A DNA stretch of 41,871 nucleotides from Anaerovorax odorimutans. Its GTDB lineage: Bacteria; Bacillota; Clostridia; Peptostreptococcales; Anaerovoracaceae. The stretch lies in assembly GCF_024459955.1 (NCBI RefSeq), contig NZ_JANFXK010000025.1, positions 1 through 41,871 on the forward strand. Direction: 5' to 3'. Within the stretch, counting starts at the first letter, position 1. Each line of letters opens with the position of its first letter. A program made the position numbers and the translations under genes. The notes below the pieces were generated by a model. That model made no database searches and was not told where the DNA came from. It saw nothing but the letters and a program-made list of their open reading frames with translations. Of the stretch, positions 16,201 through 25,359 are shown piece by piece.

Positions 16201-16486
16201 AAAGCTCCCGGCCGTATCCGTCGCTAATGATAAAGGAATACCAGCACAGAGACGGGACTGAAGAAATGACGGCTGAGACTGAAAAAAGCCGCCTTCCCTG
16301 AGAGCGTTCAGCAAGATCCATGGGAAGCCGGAGCTCATCTCCGTCCTCCTGCCGCAGATGCAGCACGCAGCTCAGGTCCGGGCCGCCGCCCTCAATCAAA
16401 AGGGACAGCGTGACCTGCGTCCCGGAGGGCACAGCGCCCTGCGGATCCCGGTAAGCCGTATCCTGTGAATTGTGGTAAGCGTTCAT
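13253..16486 (-). CDS. Fusion enzyme: GH13 alpha-amylase/neopullulanase-like domain plus GH77 4-alpha-glucanotransferase
   Basis: A protein of 1077 residues with two complete glucan-active halves. Residues 1-120 form a beta-rich N domain. A GH13 barrel follows, with LILDGVFNHTG, GWRLDVAD (nucleophile Asp near 356), LIGEVWED (acid Glu near 384) and IGSHDQPR (Asp near 458). After a short linker near residue 650 comes a compact GH77 (MalQ) barrel with LWQILPLNPTG and GSPYSSTAVFAGNP, then RLDHFRGF (nucleophile near 895), ILAEDLG (Glu near 941) and GTHDNQTLEGW (Asp near 992). All catalytic residues are intact in both halves. ATG 16486 overlaps the glgA stop as ATGA, with GGGAGG upstream; a longer start inside glgA is unlikely. 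As last gene of the glycogen operon it probably handles branch stubs and maltodextrins released during glycogen breakdown. Confidence 0.92.
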   Translation of the reverse strand: MNAYHNSQDTAYRDPQGAVPSGTQVTLSLLIEGGGPDLSCVLHLRQEDGDELRLPMDLAERSQGRRLFSVSAVISSVPSLCWYSFIISDGYGRELYYGNNSRRLGGEGCLCDRLPHPFQITVYTPCPVPAWYKNAVVYQIFPDRFARDPDWLDRQARADRGPDWLGPPRVIQQSWQDTPFYTRNSQGEVTRWSFFGGSLEGIRSRLLYLKSLGIGAIYLNPIFAARSNHKYDTADYFQIDPSFGTEEDFHRLARDARRLGIRLILDGVFNHTGADSKYFNRFGNYRQPGACQGADSPYHSWYRFTRFPDQYCCWWGVTDLPAVNKDDPSYQDFLFAAKDSVIRHWLKAGASGWRLDVADELPDTFIAEIKKAGRCQNPDGVLIGEVWEDASNKISYGKRRRYLLGEELDAAMNYPFRSLLLDYMRGAEPAENTVRGLLSLAENYPRENFYAAFNLIGSHDQPRILTLLGDPPQALEDWQKEAYRLPEDKYQLARQRLKLLSLLQFTLPGVPAVYYGDEAGCQGYEDPYNRGTYPWGKEDQELLAHYRMLAALRKQYPVLTDGDYRLSWEGEHVFICERYFSGGSQRLLVLINRHLFGEVSFELKLEKGIGYVLDLLRSQELRPRDGVMPVELPPLSAMVLDCREHSPQPRLPGRRAGVLCHISSLPSGRMDLHGETFIDFLADCGQKLWQILPLNPTGDQGGSPYSSTAVFAGNPDLMEPCRDFETVNTAAYEDFCRREAFWLDDFALYTVLKKKFAGLPWQSWPQPQRDRLDLDQCRQDHAQSLEAVRQQQFRFWTRWNAIKRYANDKGISIIGDLPLYTGLDSADTWAHPELFLLGDDGLPLAGAGVPADYFSENGQNWGNPLYDWDTMKKDGYAWWQQRISQAMKRFDYLRLDHFRGFSSFYAIPRGKTAKEGLWLPGPGKEFFDVLTEKLGPLPILAEDLGLLDSQARNLAALCGYPGMLVYQFSRDEMARLTEQEAAAKVFYTGTHDNQTLEGWRKENATQPRGSDAIIESLYKSSGAWVITPLQDLLGLGDESRMNVPGWAEGNWTWRAEPEQLTRELASKVRKWASDSGR

Positions 16487-17970
16487 AAAACCTCCCTTCG
16501 CTGTGAAACAAGTTCCTGATAAAGTCCTGCGTATTTTTCCGCGGAGGCTTTCCAGGAAAAATCCTTTTCCATTGCCCGCCTGACAAGGGCCTCCCACGAA
16601 GCCTTATGATTGGAGAATATATCCAAAGCGCGCTTAATTGTAAAGAGCAGCTCGTGGGCGTTATAGTTGGCGAAGCTGAATCCATCGCCGGTCTCTTCAT
16701 ATTGGTTATAGGCGATCACGCTGTCGGCCAGACCGCCGGTTTCCCGGACAATGGGCACCGTTCCGTAGCGCATAGCCGCCATTTGCGAAAGGCCGCAGGG
16801 CTCGAATTTGGACGGCATCAGCAGCATGTCGGCCGCTGCGTAAAACCGGGAGGACATAGCGGGATCAAAGGTGATGCAGGCCCGCATTTTATGGGGCTGC
16901 CTCTCCTGACAGCTGCGGAAGGCGTTTTCATATTTGGCGTCGCCTACGCCCAGTACCGCCAGCTGGATGTTTTCGCAAAGCAGCTCATCCAAAATCCCCA
17001 GAATCAAATCCAGTCCCTTTTGTTCCGTCAGGCGGCTGACGATGACCAGCAGGGGAATGTCCGGATTTCCCTCCAGCCCCAGATCTCTCTGCAGTGATCG
17101 CTTATTGGCAGACTTGCCCCGCCGAAAATCCGCAGGACCGTAGGTTTCGCTGAGGTATTCATCACTGATGGGAGAAACTTTGTCCGTGTCGATACCATTG
17201 AGGATTCCGGAGAGAATTCCGCTGCGCCGCCGAAAGATTTCATCCAGCCCCTCGCCGTAATAGGCAGTGCGAATTTCTTCCGCATAGGTTGGGCTCACCG
17301 TGGTAAGCCGGTCGCTGTAACAGAGCGCGCCCCGCAGAAAACCAATCACATCGCCAAATAACAATTGATCTGCGGCGGACTTAACATTTGCCAGACCAAG
17401 GACGTCGGCAAGCATGGCCTTTGGAAAAATTCCCTGAAACTTCAGGTTGTGGACAGTAAAAACCACAGCAATGCGGCCATACGCCGGGAGGCCCATATAC
17501 TGTTCCCGGAGAAAGACCGGAATGAGCCCGGTGTGCCAGTCGTTGCAGTGGAGTATGTCGGGAAAAAAGCCGGGCAGATGCTGCAGGGACTCTAAAACAG
17601 CCTTGCAGAAAAAGGCGACCCGCTCGCCCTCGTCATTATAGCCGTAAGCACCCGGTCGTTTGAAATAATATTCATTGTCTATGAAATAATAGACAACGCC
17701 TTTTTCTTCCAGCTTCTGTACCCCGCAATACTGCCGCCTCCATCCCAGGGGGACTTCAAATTCCGCAAGGGTTTCCATCCGGCTCTTATATTTATCAGGT
17801 ATGGAGCTTAGCTTTGGCAGAATGGCCCGTGTCTGTGTTCCGGCCCGGCAGAGCGCCCCGGGAAGAGATCCGCCCACATCGCCGAGACCGCCCGTTTTGA
17901 TAAAAGGATCGGCTTCAAATATGGCGTAGAGAACCTTGATGGGTTCAGCTTCTTTTGTTTTTTTCGTCAT
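16483..17970 (-). CDS. glgA: Glycogen synthase, ADP-glucose type (GT5)
   Basis: Glycosyltransferase of 495 residues that extends alpha-1,4-glucan from ADP-glucose. The N-terminal substrate motif is KTGGLGDVGGSLPGAL with Lys25 and GGLGD; the second Rossmann domain holds VSRLTEQKGLDLI, and the C-terminal catalytic Glu lies in the SKFEPCGLSQMAAMRYGTVPIVRETGGL block. Length is normal for the family. AAGAGGA precedes the ATG. It starts 16 bases after glgD and overlaps the fusion gene by 4 bases, so it is part of one tight minus-strand operon. A C-terminal tail ENDs with FSWKASAEKYAGLYQEL, also typical of GlgA. Confidence 0.96.
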   Translation of the reverse strand: MTKKTKEAEPIKVLYAIFEADPFIKTGGLGDVGGSLPGALCRAGTQTRAILPKLSSIPDKYKSRMETLAEFEVPLGWRRQYCGVQKLEEKGVVYYFIDNEYYFKRPGAYGYNDEGERVAFFCKAVLESLQHLPGFFPDILHCNDWHTGLIPVFLREQYMGLPAYGRIAVVFTVHNLKFQGIFPKAMLADVLGLANVKSAADQLLFGDVIGFLRGALCYSDRLTTVSPTYAEEIRTAYYGEGLDEIFRRRSGILSGILNGIDTDKVSPISDEYLSETYGPADFRRGKSANKRSLQRDLGLEGNPDIPLLVIVSRLTEQKGLDLILGILDELLCENIQLAVLGVGDAKYENAFRSCQERQPHKMRACITFDPAMSSRFYAAADMLLMPSKFEPCGLSQMAAMRYGTVPIVRETGGLADSVIAYNQYEETGDGFSFANYNAHELLFTIKRALDIFSNHKASWEALVRRAMEKDFSWKASAEKYAGLYQELVSQRREVL

Positions 17971-17986
17971 AAAAAATTCCTCTTCT

Positions 17987-19090
17987 TCATACTTGTTCGT
18001 TTTTTCCCATTACCAGCGGCGTGTAGTGGTTTCCACTGAGGCGGGTATCCCGGCCTACCCGTACAAATTTATCGCAGATCACGTTATCCAGGTAAGCTCC
18101 CTCGGCAATGTCGCCCTGCTGCATGATAACGCAGTTCTTGACCACCGCTCCTTTTCCGACGCGGACACTCCTGGAGAGAATGCTGTTTTCCACCGTTCCC
18201 TCGATCACGCATCCGCTGGAAATGAAGGAGTTGGATACATGACAGCCGGGCAGGTATTTAGAAGGGGGAGCGTCCTGTACTTTGGTAAAAATCTTTCTTC
18301 TGTTATCGAAAAGTTCGCTGCGGATCTCCGGCCTGAGCAGATCCATGGAACACTGCATATAGTTATATGTGCTGTCTATGGCCCCTACATAGCCATCAAA
18401 TCGGTAAGAGGCGATCTTCATATCCACGATATTTTCATTGATAATCTCCAGCAGATCGACGTAACTCATAGTTTCATACCAGTCCATGAGAGCCAGCAGA
18501 TCTTCCTGATTAATTATGAGTAAGTCCATAAACCAGGCGGCGTGGCCGGAGGCCTCCCGGCCAATTCCCAGCAGCCTGCCATCCTGGCCAAGATTAAGGA
18601 AGGGCCCCTGCTTCATATGGGCGTCGGAAATCTCCTTATAGGCCATCGTAACCTGGGCCCCGGACTCGCGGTGCTGTTTTACCAGGGGACGAAGGTCCAT
18701 GCTGAAAATTTTATTGCTGGCGCTCACAACCACCAAATGGTCCCTGGCGCGGGCCAGATAAGGCCGGTTTTCAATGAAATCCCGCAGCAGGAATTTTCCT
18801 TCAAACCGTTTCATGCCGTAAATCGAACCGGGCAGAAAAAACAATCCTCCGCTTTTGCGGTCCAGGGACCAGTATTTGCCGTCTCCCAAGTGGTCGATGA
18901 TGGAGCGGTAGCAATGGGAGGTGGTAATGCCCACAGAACGGATTTCAGAATGGACCATGTTGGACAGTGGAAAATCCACCACACGGTATCGACCTCCGAA
19001 AGGGATCGTGGCGACGGGCCGTCCTTCGGCCAGAGGGCCGAACCGGTTGTTGCTGTAATTGGTGGTAATCAATCCGATGACCTTATTCAT
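17987..19090 (-). CDS. glgD: GlgD, regulatory paralogue of glucose-1-phosphate adenylyltransferase
   Basis: GlgD of 367 residues, found in Firmicutes with GlgC. It forms a heterotetramer with GlgC and raises its activity, having little catalysis of its own. The N-terminus [44 protein letters not shown] lacks the GGxGxRL nucleotide loop and the catalytic residues seen in GlgC. The C-terminal left-handed beta-helix shows regular isoleucine/valine-spaced repeats, for example [33 protein letters not shown] 19090 is chosen over an upstream in-frame start at 19126 because AAAGGAGGAG stands directly before it. Its start overlaps the glgC stop by 8 bases, which suggests coupled translation and equal subunit supply. 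Confidence 0.94.
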   Translation of the reverse strand: MNKVIGLITTNYSNNRFGPLAEGRPVATIPFGGRYRVVDFPLSNMVHSEIRSVGITTSHCYRSIIDHLGDGKYWSLDRKSGGLFFLPGSIYGMKRFEGKFLLRDFIENRPYLARARDHLVVVSASNKIFSMDLRPLVKQHRESGAQVTMAYKEISDAHMKQGPFLNLGQDGRLLGIGREASGHAAWFMDLLIINQEDLLALMDWYETMSYVDLLEIINENIVDMKIASYRFDGYVGAIDSTYNYMQCSMDLLRPEIRSELFDNRRKIFTKVQDAPPSKYLPGCHVSNSFISSGCVIEGTVENSILSRSVRVGKGAVVKNCVIMQQGDIAEGAYLDNVICDKFVRVGRDTRLSGNHYTPLVMGKNEQV

Positions 19091-20243
19091 GGGCTCCTCC
19101 TTTCTGACGGTTTCCTGCCAGCTCATTATCTCCGATGACCGTAATCTCCCGGCCTTTTCTGTTTCCCAGGACGGAATTGGCGGCTACTGTGGAATTTTCA
19201 CCGACAATGCTGCGAAAGACCTGTGCGCCCTTTTTTACCGACGCGCCGGGGAGAAGAATAGAATCAGCCACACTGGCGCCTTCTTCAATGGAAACGTCAA
19301 AGCTGAGGATGGAGCTCTTCACATCCCCCAGGACACGGCTGCCATTGCAGATAAGACTGTTTTCAACGGCTGCGCCGTGTCCGATATAGTGAGGCGGATA
19401 GATGTTGGAGTTGCTGAAAATGCGCATATCCTCCTCAAAGATGTTGAACTGTGAATCGGGGTCCAGAAGCTCCATATTGGTATTGTAATAGCTGTCGATG
19501 GTCCCCACGTCCTGCCAATAGCCGGTGAAGGTGTAGGCGTAAAGCTTTTTCCCTTCGCCCAGGAGCATGGGAATGACGTTTTTTCCAAAATCGTGGTCTG
19601 ACTGGGTGTCGAAACTGTCTTTTATCAGAGCCTCCTTTAGAACGTTCCAGTTGAAGACGTAGATCCCCATGGACGCCAGATTGCTGTCCGGGCAGCTGGG
19701 CTTTTCCGCGAATTTGCTGATTCTCCCGTCCCGGTCAGCGGTGAGGATTCCAAAACGGCCGGCATCCTCCCAGGCCACTTCCATAACCGATATGGTCAGA
19801 TCGGCCCCGGTCTGTTTGTGGAAGTCCAGCATCAGGCTGTAATCCATCTTGTAAAGATGATCGCCGGAAATTACCAGCACATATTGGGGATCGTAGCTGT
19901 CAATAAAATCCACATTCTGAAAGATCGCGTCCGCCGTTCCCTGATACCACTGGCCGCCGGCTTCCGTGGCATAGGGCGGCAGGACAAAGACTCCGCCGTA
20001 GGCATCGTCCAGATCCCAGGCCGCTCCCGTGCCGATATAGGAATTGAGAAGCAAAGGCTTATACTGGGTCAGCACCCCTACGGTATGAATGTTGGAATTG
20101 GTGCAGTTGGACAGGCTGAAATCAATGATCCTGTACTTTCCGCCGAAGGCCACCGCGGGCTTGGCAATGTTTCTGGTCAGCGCTCCCAGACGGCTGCCCT
20201 GGCCGCCGGCCAGCAGCATCGCTACGCACTCTTGCTTTCTCAT
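19083..20243 (-). CDS. glgC: Glucose-1-phosphate adenylyltransferase
   Basis: Catalytic subunit, 386 residues, that makes ADP-glucose from ATP and glucose 1-phosphate and commits sugar to glycogen. It begins [41 protein letters not shown], which holds the GGQGSRL nucleotide loop and the conserved lysine. [14 protein letters not shown]-type block (here [19 protein letters not shown]) carries the catalytic Asp; [20 protein letters not shown] is the glucose-1-phosphate site, and a C-terminal beta-helix completes the protein. ATG 20243 has AAGGAGGG upstream; an earlier in-frame start at 20387 would overlap glgP. It lies 44 bases after glgP in the minus-strand glycogen operon. Confidence 0.95.
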   Translation of the reverse strand: MRKQECVAMLLAGGQGSRLGALTRNIAKPAVAFGGKYRIIDFSLSNCTNSNIHTVGVLTQYKPLLLNSYIGTGAAWDLDDAYGGVFVLPPYATEAGGQWYQGTADAIFQNVDFIDSYDPQYVLVISGDHLYKMDYSLMLDFHKQTGADLTISVMEVAWEDAGRFGILTADRDGRISKFAEKPSCPDSNLASMGIYVFNWNVLKEALIKDSFDTQSDHDFGKNVIPMLLGEGKKLYAYTFTGYWQDVGTIDSYYNTNMELLDPDSQFNIFEEDMRIFSNSNIYPPHYIGHGAAVENSLICNGSRVLGDVKSSILSFDVSIEEGASVADSILLPGASVKKGAQVFRSIVGENSTVAANSVLGNRKGREITVIGDNELAGNRQKGGAHE

Positions 20244-20287
20244 AATAAACCCTCCTTGGTAAAACGTTCCTGATGATTCATAAATCG

Positions 20288-22708
20288 TTATTTTACGTTC
20301 CAGATCTCTTCGGCATACTGTAAAACCGTCCGGTCGCTGGTGAAATAGCCGGCCTTCGCTATATTGGCCAGAGACATGCGGTTCCATTTCCTCCTGTCTT
20401 CAAAGGCTTCGCCCGCCCGGAAAAAGGTTTTCAGATAGTCCTCAAAATCGGCAAGTACGAAGTATTCATCGTTATAGCGGATAAGCGCATCGTGTATACT
20501 CCAAAAGGCATCTGTCTGCCCGCCGAAGAATCCGTTGACCAGCTGATCGGTAATCTGCGCCAGATCCGGCAGCCGGCGGCAGATATCCTGTGAATGGTAA
20601 TCGCCCCGAAACCCATATTCGGCGACTTCCCGGGCAGAGAGACCGAAAATGAAGATGTTGTCATCGCCTGCCAGCTCATGAATCTCCACGTTGGCTCCGT
20701 CCATGGTACCCAGGGTGACGGCGCCGTTGAACATAAATTTCATGTTGCCGGTACCGCTGGCCTCCTTGCCGGCGGTGGAGATCTGTTCGCTGATGTCCGC
20801 CGCGGGATAGATCAATTGCCCCAGACTTACTCCAAAGTTTTCAAGAAAGACGACCTTGATCTTTTCACTGACCTGGGGGTCGCTGTTGACCTTATCTGCC
20901 AGCGCATGGATCAGCCGGACAGTTTCCTTGGCAAACTCATAGCTTTGGGCCGCTTTTCCGGAAAAAATAAAGGTATGAGGGTGCAGGTCCATATCCGGGT
21001 CCCGTTTCAGCCGGTTATAAAGATGCATTATCTTAAAGATATTGAGAAGCTGGCGTTTATATGCGTGAATTCGCTTTACCTGCACGTCAAATAGGGATGC
21101 GGGATCTATGATAATTCCGCTGCTTTCCTTGATATACGAGGCCAGGCGGCATTTGTTGCCATATTTGATTTTTTCCAGCTCATCAAGGAAGGCGCTGTCA
21201 TTTCCGTAAGGAAGCAGGTTTTCCAGCTGTCCGGCGTCAGAGATCCAGCCGCTGCCTATGGCGGAAGTAATCAGCTCGCTGAGATCGGGGTTGGATTCCA
21301 ATAAAAAGCGGCGGTGGCTGACGCCGTTGGTCTTGTTGTTGAATTTCTGAGAATCTCTGTGGCAGAAAGCTTTAAAAACGTCATTTTTAAGAATATCGGT
21401 GTGGATGGCGGCTACGCCGTTTACGGAATGACTGCCAATTATGGACAGATTGGCCATGCGGACCTGTCCGTCCCAGAGAACGGCGGAGGAGGAAAGGCGT
21501 TCCTGCCAGCCGGGGAGGCTGCGGTCAAAGCTTTCGCGGTAACGGCGGTCGATTTCTTCGATAATCATGTAGACCCGCGGCAGCAGCTGCTGCATCAGGC
21601 CGATGGGCCATTTTTCCAGGGCTTCCGGCATGATGGTGTGGTTGGTGAAGGATATGGTTTTGGTGACAATGTCCCATGCGTCGTCCCATTCCAGATTTTC
21701 CTGATCCAGGAGAAGGCGCATCAGCTCCGGGACACAGAGGGCCGGGTGGGTGTCGTTGGTGTGGATGGCGACCCGGTCAGGGAAAGCGCGCCATGCGGAA
21801 GCTCCGTATTGGTGCTTGTAATGGTCGATAATGGAAGCGATACCGGCGGCTGTCAGAAAGTATTCCTGCTTTAGCCGCAGCTCTTTTCCGGCGGGAGTCG
21901 TGTCATCGGGATAAAGGATGGCGGTGATGGCTTCAATTTCGTTGCGTTCCCGTACCGCTTCGCTGTATTCACCGCGGCTGAAGGCCGCAAGGTCGATCTT
22001 TTCTTCCGGCGGTTCGGCCTGCCAGAGGCGCAGCATGTTGACGGTTTTTCCTCCATAGCCGACGATGGGGACATCGTAGGGAACTGCCAGCACGGTTTGG
22101 TAGGCGGTATGCTCGAAAGAGATTTTTCCGTTTTCAAAAGTGCGTTCAACTCTGCCGCCAAAGCGTATCTGCCTTGCGCTGTCCCAGTTGCGAATTTCCC
22201 AGGGATAACCGTTGACCAGCCAGGGGTCCGGTTCTTCGGTCTGTTTCCCATTTTCGATCTTCTGCTTGAAGAGGCCGAAGCGGTAGCGTGCGCCCATTCC
22301 TGTCGCGGCGATATCTTCAAATGCCATGGAATCAAGAAAGCAGGCTGCCAGCCGCCCCAGGCCGCCGTTGCCCAGTCCGGGATCCGGCTCCATGCGGCTC
22401 AGCTCATCCAGATCCTCGCCCAGATCTTTCAGCCCGGCCCGCACCGTGGCCTCTGCGCCAAAGTTAATCAGGTAGTTGGTAAGAAGCCTCCCTAAAAGAA
22501 ACTCCATAGAAAAGTAGTAGACTTCCTTGCGCCGAAGGGTGCTGTGGCGTAAGCGGGTTTCCGCATGAAGCTTTGCCGCCCGGCTGCAGATCATCTTTGC
22601 CAGGACCTCGTATTTTTCCCTCCGGGTACATTCCCCAAAAGGCTTTGCCATTGTTTCGCTTACTTCCGCCAGATACTGCTCCTTAAAATCCTCTTTTCCC
22701 GAAAACAT
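20288..22708 (-). CDS. glgP: Glycogen/alpha-glucan phosphorylase
   Basis: Phosphorylase of 806 residues that releases glucose 1-phosphate from glycogen ends. The pyridoxal phosphate site is [28 protein letters not shown] with the Schiff-base Lys near residue 657. Other family marks are [38 protein letters not shown], and VHNTDTHPAL-type (here [19 protein letters not shown]). Length is normal for a bacterial enzyme. AAAGGAGG stands about 12 bases before the ATG. Its first 26 bases overlap the end of glgB. Having degradation and synthesis genes in one operon is common in Clostridia and means control must also act on the enzymes. Confidence 0.95.
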   Translation of the reverse strand: MFSGKEDFKEQYLAEVSETMAKPFGECTRREKYEVLAKMICSRAAKLHAETRLRHSTLRRKEVYYFSMEFLLGRLLTNYLINFGAEATVRAGLKDLGEDLDELSRMEPDPGLGNGGLGRLAACFLDSMAFEDIAATGMGARYRFGLFKQKIENGKQTEEPDPWLVNGYPWEIRNWDSARQIRFGGRVERTFENGKISFEHTAYQTVLAVPYDVPIVGYGGKTVNMLRLWQAEPPEEKIDLAAFSRGEYSEAVRERNEIEAITAILYPDDTTPAGKELRLKQEYFLTAAGIASIIDHYKHQYGASAWRAFPDRVAIHTNDTHPALCVPELMRLLLDQENLEWDDAWDIVTKTISFTNHTIMPEALEKWPIGLMQQLLPRVYMIIEEIDRRYRESFDRSLPGWQERLSSSAVLWDGQVRMANLSIIGSHSVNGVAAIHTDILKNDVFKAFCHRDSQKFNNKTNGVSHRRFLLESNPDLSELITSAIGSGWISDAGQLENLLPYGNDSAFLDELEKIKYGNKCRLASYIKESSGIIIDPASLFDVQVKRIHAYKRQLLNIFKIMHLYNRLKRDPDMDLHPHTFIFSGKAAQSYEFAKETVRLIHALADKVNSDPQVSEKIKVVFLENFGVSLGQLIYPAADISEQISTAGKEASGTGNMKFMFNGAVTLGTMDGANVEIHELAGDDNIFIFGLSAREVAEYGFRGDYHSQDICRRLPDLAQITDQLVNGFFGGQTDAFWSIHDALIRYNDEYFVLADFEDYLKTFFRAGEAFEDRRKWNRMSLANIAKAGYFTSDRTVLQYAEEIWNVK

Positions 22709-24647
22709 AATTGTTGGTGTCCTCCTTTGATTTTGCCGGTCCCTTTCTTTGCGGGCAGAAGGAAAGGATCATTCCGCCGACCGGGGGAACGGAGACCTCA
22801 ATGTGCTGCTTCTGTCCGTGGTATTCCCCCTTTGCCGATTGGAGGGGCCCGGGGTTGATATGACCGCTTCCGCCGAATTCTGCCGCATCTGAATTGAATA
22901 TCTCCCGGTAGGTACCCGGCTCAGGCACGCCTATTCTGAAAGCTTCATAGGTATGGGGCCGGAAGTTGAGCAGGATTACTGAAAAGTTTTCCGGGTCCTT
23001 TCCCTGACGCCTGAACACCAGAATGCTTTGTCTCCGGTTATCCGCGTCAATCCATTCATAACCACTCCAGGTGTAGTTCTGCTCCCAGAGAGGGGTTTGC
23101 TCAAGGTAACAATGGTTGAGAGCTTTTACAAACCGCAGATGCTTCGCGTGGGCCTCATAGTCCAGCAGAAACCATTCAAGCCCTTCATAAAAGCGCCATT
23201 CGATGAACTGGCCGAACTCGTTTCCCATGAAGTTAAGCTTTGCCCCGCTGTGGCACATCTGATACAGCAGCAGAAGCCTCAGCCCTGCAAACTGACGCCA
23301 GTAGTCGCCTGGCATACGGCCGATCAGCGAGCGTTTGCCGTGGACCACTTCATCGTGGGACAGCGGCAGAATAAAATTTTCGTTAAAGGCGTACATCATG
23401 GAAAAGGTCAGCAGATCGTGGCCGCCCTCCCGGAAGGGGAAATCCAGCGCGCAGTATTTGAGCGTATCGTTCATCCAGCCCATATCCCATTTGTAGTGAA
23501 AGCCCAGGCCGCCTTCCCCGGGAGGATAAGTCACAAGAGGCCAGGCGGTGCTTTCTTCTGCGATGGTGAATACATCGGGAAAGAGGCGGCCTATAGTCTC
23601 ATTGAGCTTTTGCAGAAAGGCTTTGGCATGGAGATTTTCTTCCCCGCCCTGCGCATTGTATTTTTTCTGACTGGGGTCATCGATCCCGTAGTTGAGATAG
23701 AGCAGGCTGCTGACGCCATCTACCCGCAGGCCGTCAACATGATACTCCTCCAGCCAGAACACGGCGCTGCTGACGAGGAAACTCACCACCTGGGGGCGGC
23801 TGTAATCAAAGTTGAAGGTCCCCCATTCCGCATGTTCTTCGGATTCGTAAAGCTTGGAGCCGTTGAAACGGCACAGGCCATGGGCATCGCGGCAGAAGTG
23901 GCCGGGCACCCAATCCAGGATTACCCCGATGCCCGCCCGGTGCAGGCAGTCGATCAGGTATTTGAAGTCCCGGGGCGATCCGTAGCGGCTGGTGGGGGCG
24001 TAATAGCCGGTAATCTGATATCCCCAGGAACCATCAAAGGGATGCTCCATCACCGGCATCAGCTCCACGTGGGTATATCCCATATCCCTGACGTAGGAAG
24101 TCAGTTCCTTTGCCAGCTGGCGATAAGCGTAGAATTCAGGCTCCTGGGAATCCTTTGCACGCGGCTTTTGTTTCCAGGAACCCAGATGGACTTCGTAGAT
24201 ATTCATGGGTTTTTGAAAATGAGACTGATTTTTTCGCGCTTTCATCCAGCCATCGTCGGACCAGGCGTAGGAGAGGTCTGTCAGACGGGAAGCAGTGCCC
24301 GGACGTTTTTCAGCAAAAAACGCAAAGGGATCGGCCTTGTAAAGATACTGCCCCGCAGAGGTTTCAATCAGGTATTTGTAGAGCATACCTTCCCGGGCGC
24401 ATGGGACAAAAGCTTCCCAGACTCCTTTCGCAGACGTTTCTTCCATAAAAAAGGTCCGGCCCTGCCAGTCGTCAAAATCTCCAGTGACCCTTACGCTTTT
24501 CGCATGGGGCGCCCAGAGCGCGAATCGGTAGCCGTTTTTTCCGCAGCGCCGTTCCTTGTGGGCGCCGAAATTTTCATAACAGCGAAAGCTGCCGCCCTTC
24601 TCAAAACGGGCAAGATCTTTTTCGTCCAATGTGCTGCGCTGCGTCAT
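22683..24647 (-). CDS. glgB: 1,4-alpha-glucan branching enzyme (GH13)
   Basis: Branching enzyme of 654 residues that makes alpha-1,6 links in glycogen. A CBM48-type N domain (YRFALWAPHAKSVRVTGDFDDW) is followed by the GH13 barrel: HVELMPVMEHPFDGSWGYQITGYYAPTSRYG, GLRVDGVSSLLY (nucleophile near 309), TIAEESTAWP (acid near 361) and LSHDEVVHGK (Asp near 432). First gene of the minus-strand glycogen operon. AAGAAGG precedes the ATG. The 60-odd bases upstream hold TATAAA-like sequence but no clear -35 box; a hairpin separates it from the regulator gene upstream. A long open frame on the opposite strand (23028-24704) is judged a shadow. Confidence 0.95.
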   Translation of the reverse strand: MTQRSTLDEKDLARFEKGGSFRCYENFGAHKERRCGKNGYRFALWAPHAKSVRVTGDFDDWQGRTFFMEETSAKGVWEAFVPCAREGMLYKYLIETSAGQYLYKADPFAFFAEKRPGTASRLTDLSYAWSDDGWMKARKNQSHFQKPMNIYEVHLGSWKQKPRAKDSQEPEFYAYRQLAKELTSYVRDMGYTHVELMPVMEHPFDGSWGYQITGYYAPTSRYGSPRDFKYLIDCLHRAGIGVILDWVPGHFCRDAHGLCRFNGSKLYESEEHAEWGTFNFDYSRPQVVSFLVSSAVFWLEEYHVDGLRVDGVSSLLYLNYGIDDPSQKKYNAQGGEENLHAKAFLQKLNETIGRLFPDVFTIAEESTAWPLVTYPPGEGGLGFHYKWDMGWMNDTLKYCALDFPFREGGHDLLTFSMMYAFNENFILPLSHDEVVHGKRSLIGRMPGDYWRQFAGLRLLLLYQMCHSGAKLNFMGNEFGQFIEWRFYEGLEWFLLDYEAHAKHLRFVKALNHCYLEQTPLWEQNYTWSGYEWIDADNRRQSILVFRRQGKDPENFSVILLNFRPHTYEAFRIGVPEPGTYREIFNSDAAEFGGSGHINPGPLQSAKGEYHGQKQHIEVSVPPVGGMILSFCPQRKGPAKSKEDTNNYVFGKRGF

Positions 24648-24712
24648 ATGTCGCCTTCTTTCTTTATAAAATCCATGCAGAGGAAATCCGAAAACCTAAA
24701 TTAGATATTATG

Positions 24713-24745
24713 AAAGCCGGCCTCAAAATATGAGTACCGGCTTTT
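24713..24745. terminator. Hairpin between regulator gene and glgB
   Basis: An 8-base-pair outer stem (24713-24720 with 24737-24744) and an inner CTCA/TGAG stem form a hairpin 12 bases after the minus-strand regulator stop and 66 bases before glgB. The T tail is good on the plus strand (TTTTAATTTTT) and weak on the minus strand. It may be a leaky terminator that lets part of the regulator transcript enter the glycogen operon. Confidence 0.6.
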
Positions 24746-24756
24746 AATTTTTGGTG

Positions 24757-25149
24757 TTAATAGTCCACCTGCAGGGTTTCTTTTCGTCTCAGGATATCCA
24801 GCCGGGCCAGTTCTTCGGCCCGCTCCAGGAGCTGCCCCTTGGACACTTCCGAAAGCCGCGAATAAAGCTTCAGCAGCTGACGTTCATTCTTGGAAAGATT
24901 CTGGTGGAGGAAGTAATCGCTTAAAACCGATTGAACATCGCACTTTACCAGAACGTCCATTGCGACGTGGTAAAACTGTGAGAGCAAATAAAGTGTATGG
25001 AGGTCCGGCAGACGCTCGCCCTGTTCGAGCTGACTGTAGGATGATCTGCAGAGCCCGATTTTCGTGGCCAGCTCCGTCTGACTGAGCCGTACGGTCCTTC
25101 TCAGTATCTGCAGGTTCCTGGAAAGTCTTAAATGGTCATCAATTCGCAT
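24757..25149 (-). CDS. Xre/SinR-type helix-turn-helix regulator
   Basis: Small DNA-binding protein of 130 residues. An N-terminal HTH_3 domain spans about residues 8-62: LQILRRTVRLSQTELATKIGLCRSSYSQLEQGERLPDLHTLYLLSQFY, with the LSQTELA helix and the recognition helix around RSSYSQLE. A C-terminal helical part rich in Leu, Glu and Lys (LSKNERQLLKLYSRLSEVSKGQLLERAEELARLD) probably dimerises. ATG 25149 fits AAGGAAGAAGG upstream; a GTG two codons earlier is an alternative. It diverges from a second Xre gene. Its upstream DNA has two perfect Spo0A boxes on its own strand and an 8+8 palindrome, so it looks under sporulation control and perhaps autoregulated. It lies directly before glgB and may regulate the glycogen operon (inference). 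No named family member is recognised. Confidence 0.82.
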   Translation of the reverse strand: MRIDDHLRLSRNLQILRRTVRLSQTELATKIGLCRSSYSQLEQGERLPDLHTLYLLSQFYHVAMDVLVKCDVQSVLSDYFLHQNLSKNERQLLKLYSRLSEVSKGQLLERAEELARLDILRRKETLQVDY

Positions 25150-25177
25150 AAACACCTTCTTCCTTCAATACATGAAC

Positions 25178-25197
25178 CATAATTTAAAAAAATTATG
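25178..25197. promoter_or_regulatory. Palindromic operator candidate upstream of the minus-strand regulator
   Basis: CATAATTT (25178-25185) and AAATTATG (25190-25197) form a perfect inverted repeat with a 4-base spacer, 29 bases before the regulator start. Position and symmetry fit an autoregulatory binding site; the AT-rich content makes chance somewhat more likely. Confidence 0.45.
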
Positions 25198-25214
25198 CCT
25201 GTATAGATGACAAA

Positions 25215-25226
25215 TTTCGACAAAAA
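25215..25226 (-). promoter_or_regulatory. Spo0A box, proximal copy
   Basis: On the minus strand this reads TTTTTGTCGAAA, a full match to the Spo0A box core TGTCGAA. It lies about 66-77 bases before the start of the minus-strand Xre gene. It is identical over 12 bases to the second copy 20 bases away. Confidence 0.7.
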
Positions 25227-25234
25227 GCCTTGAG

Positions 25235-25246
25235 TTTCGACAAAAA
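25235..25246 (-). promoter_or_regulatory. Spo0A box, distal copy
   Basis: Second TTTTTGTCGAAA on the minus strand, exactly 20 bases (about two helical turns) from the first, so two Spo0A dimers or monomers would sit on the same DNA face. The pair is placed to act on the minus-strand regulator and possibly on the divergent one. Confidence 0.7.
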
Positions 25247-25359
25247 ATATAAAATTTTCCAGAAATTCTCTTTAAAGATATAGAAATTTACGCCTAAAGT
25301 TTATTTCAGTGGAGAATGAGGATACTAGACTGTAAGTAGAGAAAACTGTAACTAAGGGT

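Noticed and set aside
16487-16597. Longer N-terminus for the GH13-GH77 fusion
   Set aside because: It would lie inside glgA. The ATGA overlap with GGGAGG in front of ATG 16486 is the normal coupled start.
23028-24704. 558-codon open frame on the plus strand opposite glgB
   Set aside because: The minus strand holds a complete GlgB with all catalytic motifs. The antisense frame has no ribosome site or recognisable domain and follows from GC-rich codon structure.
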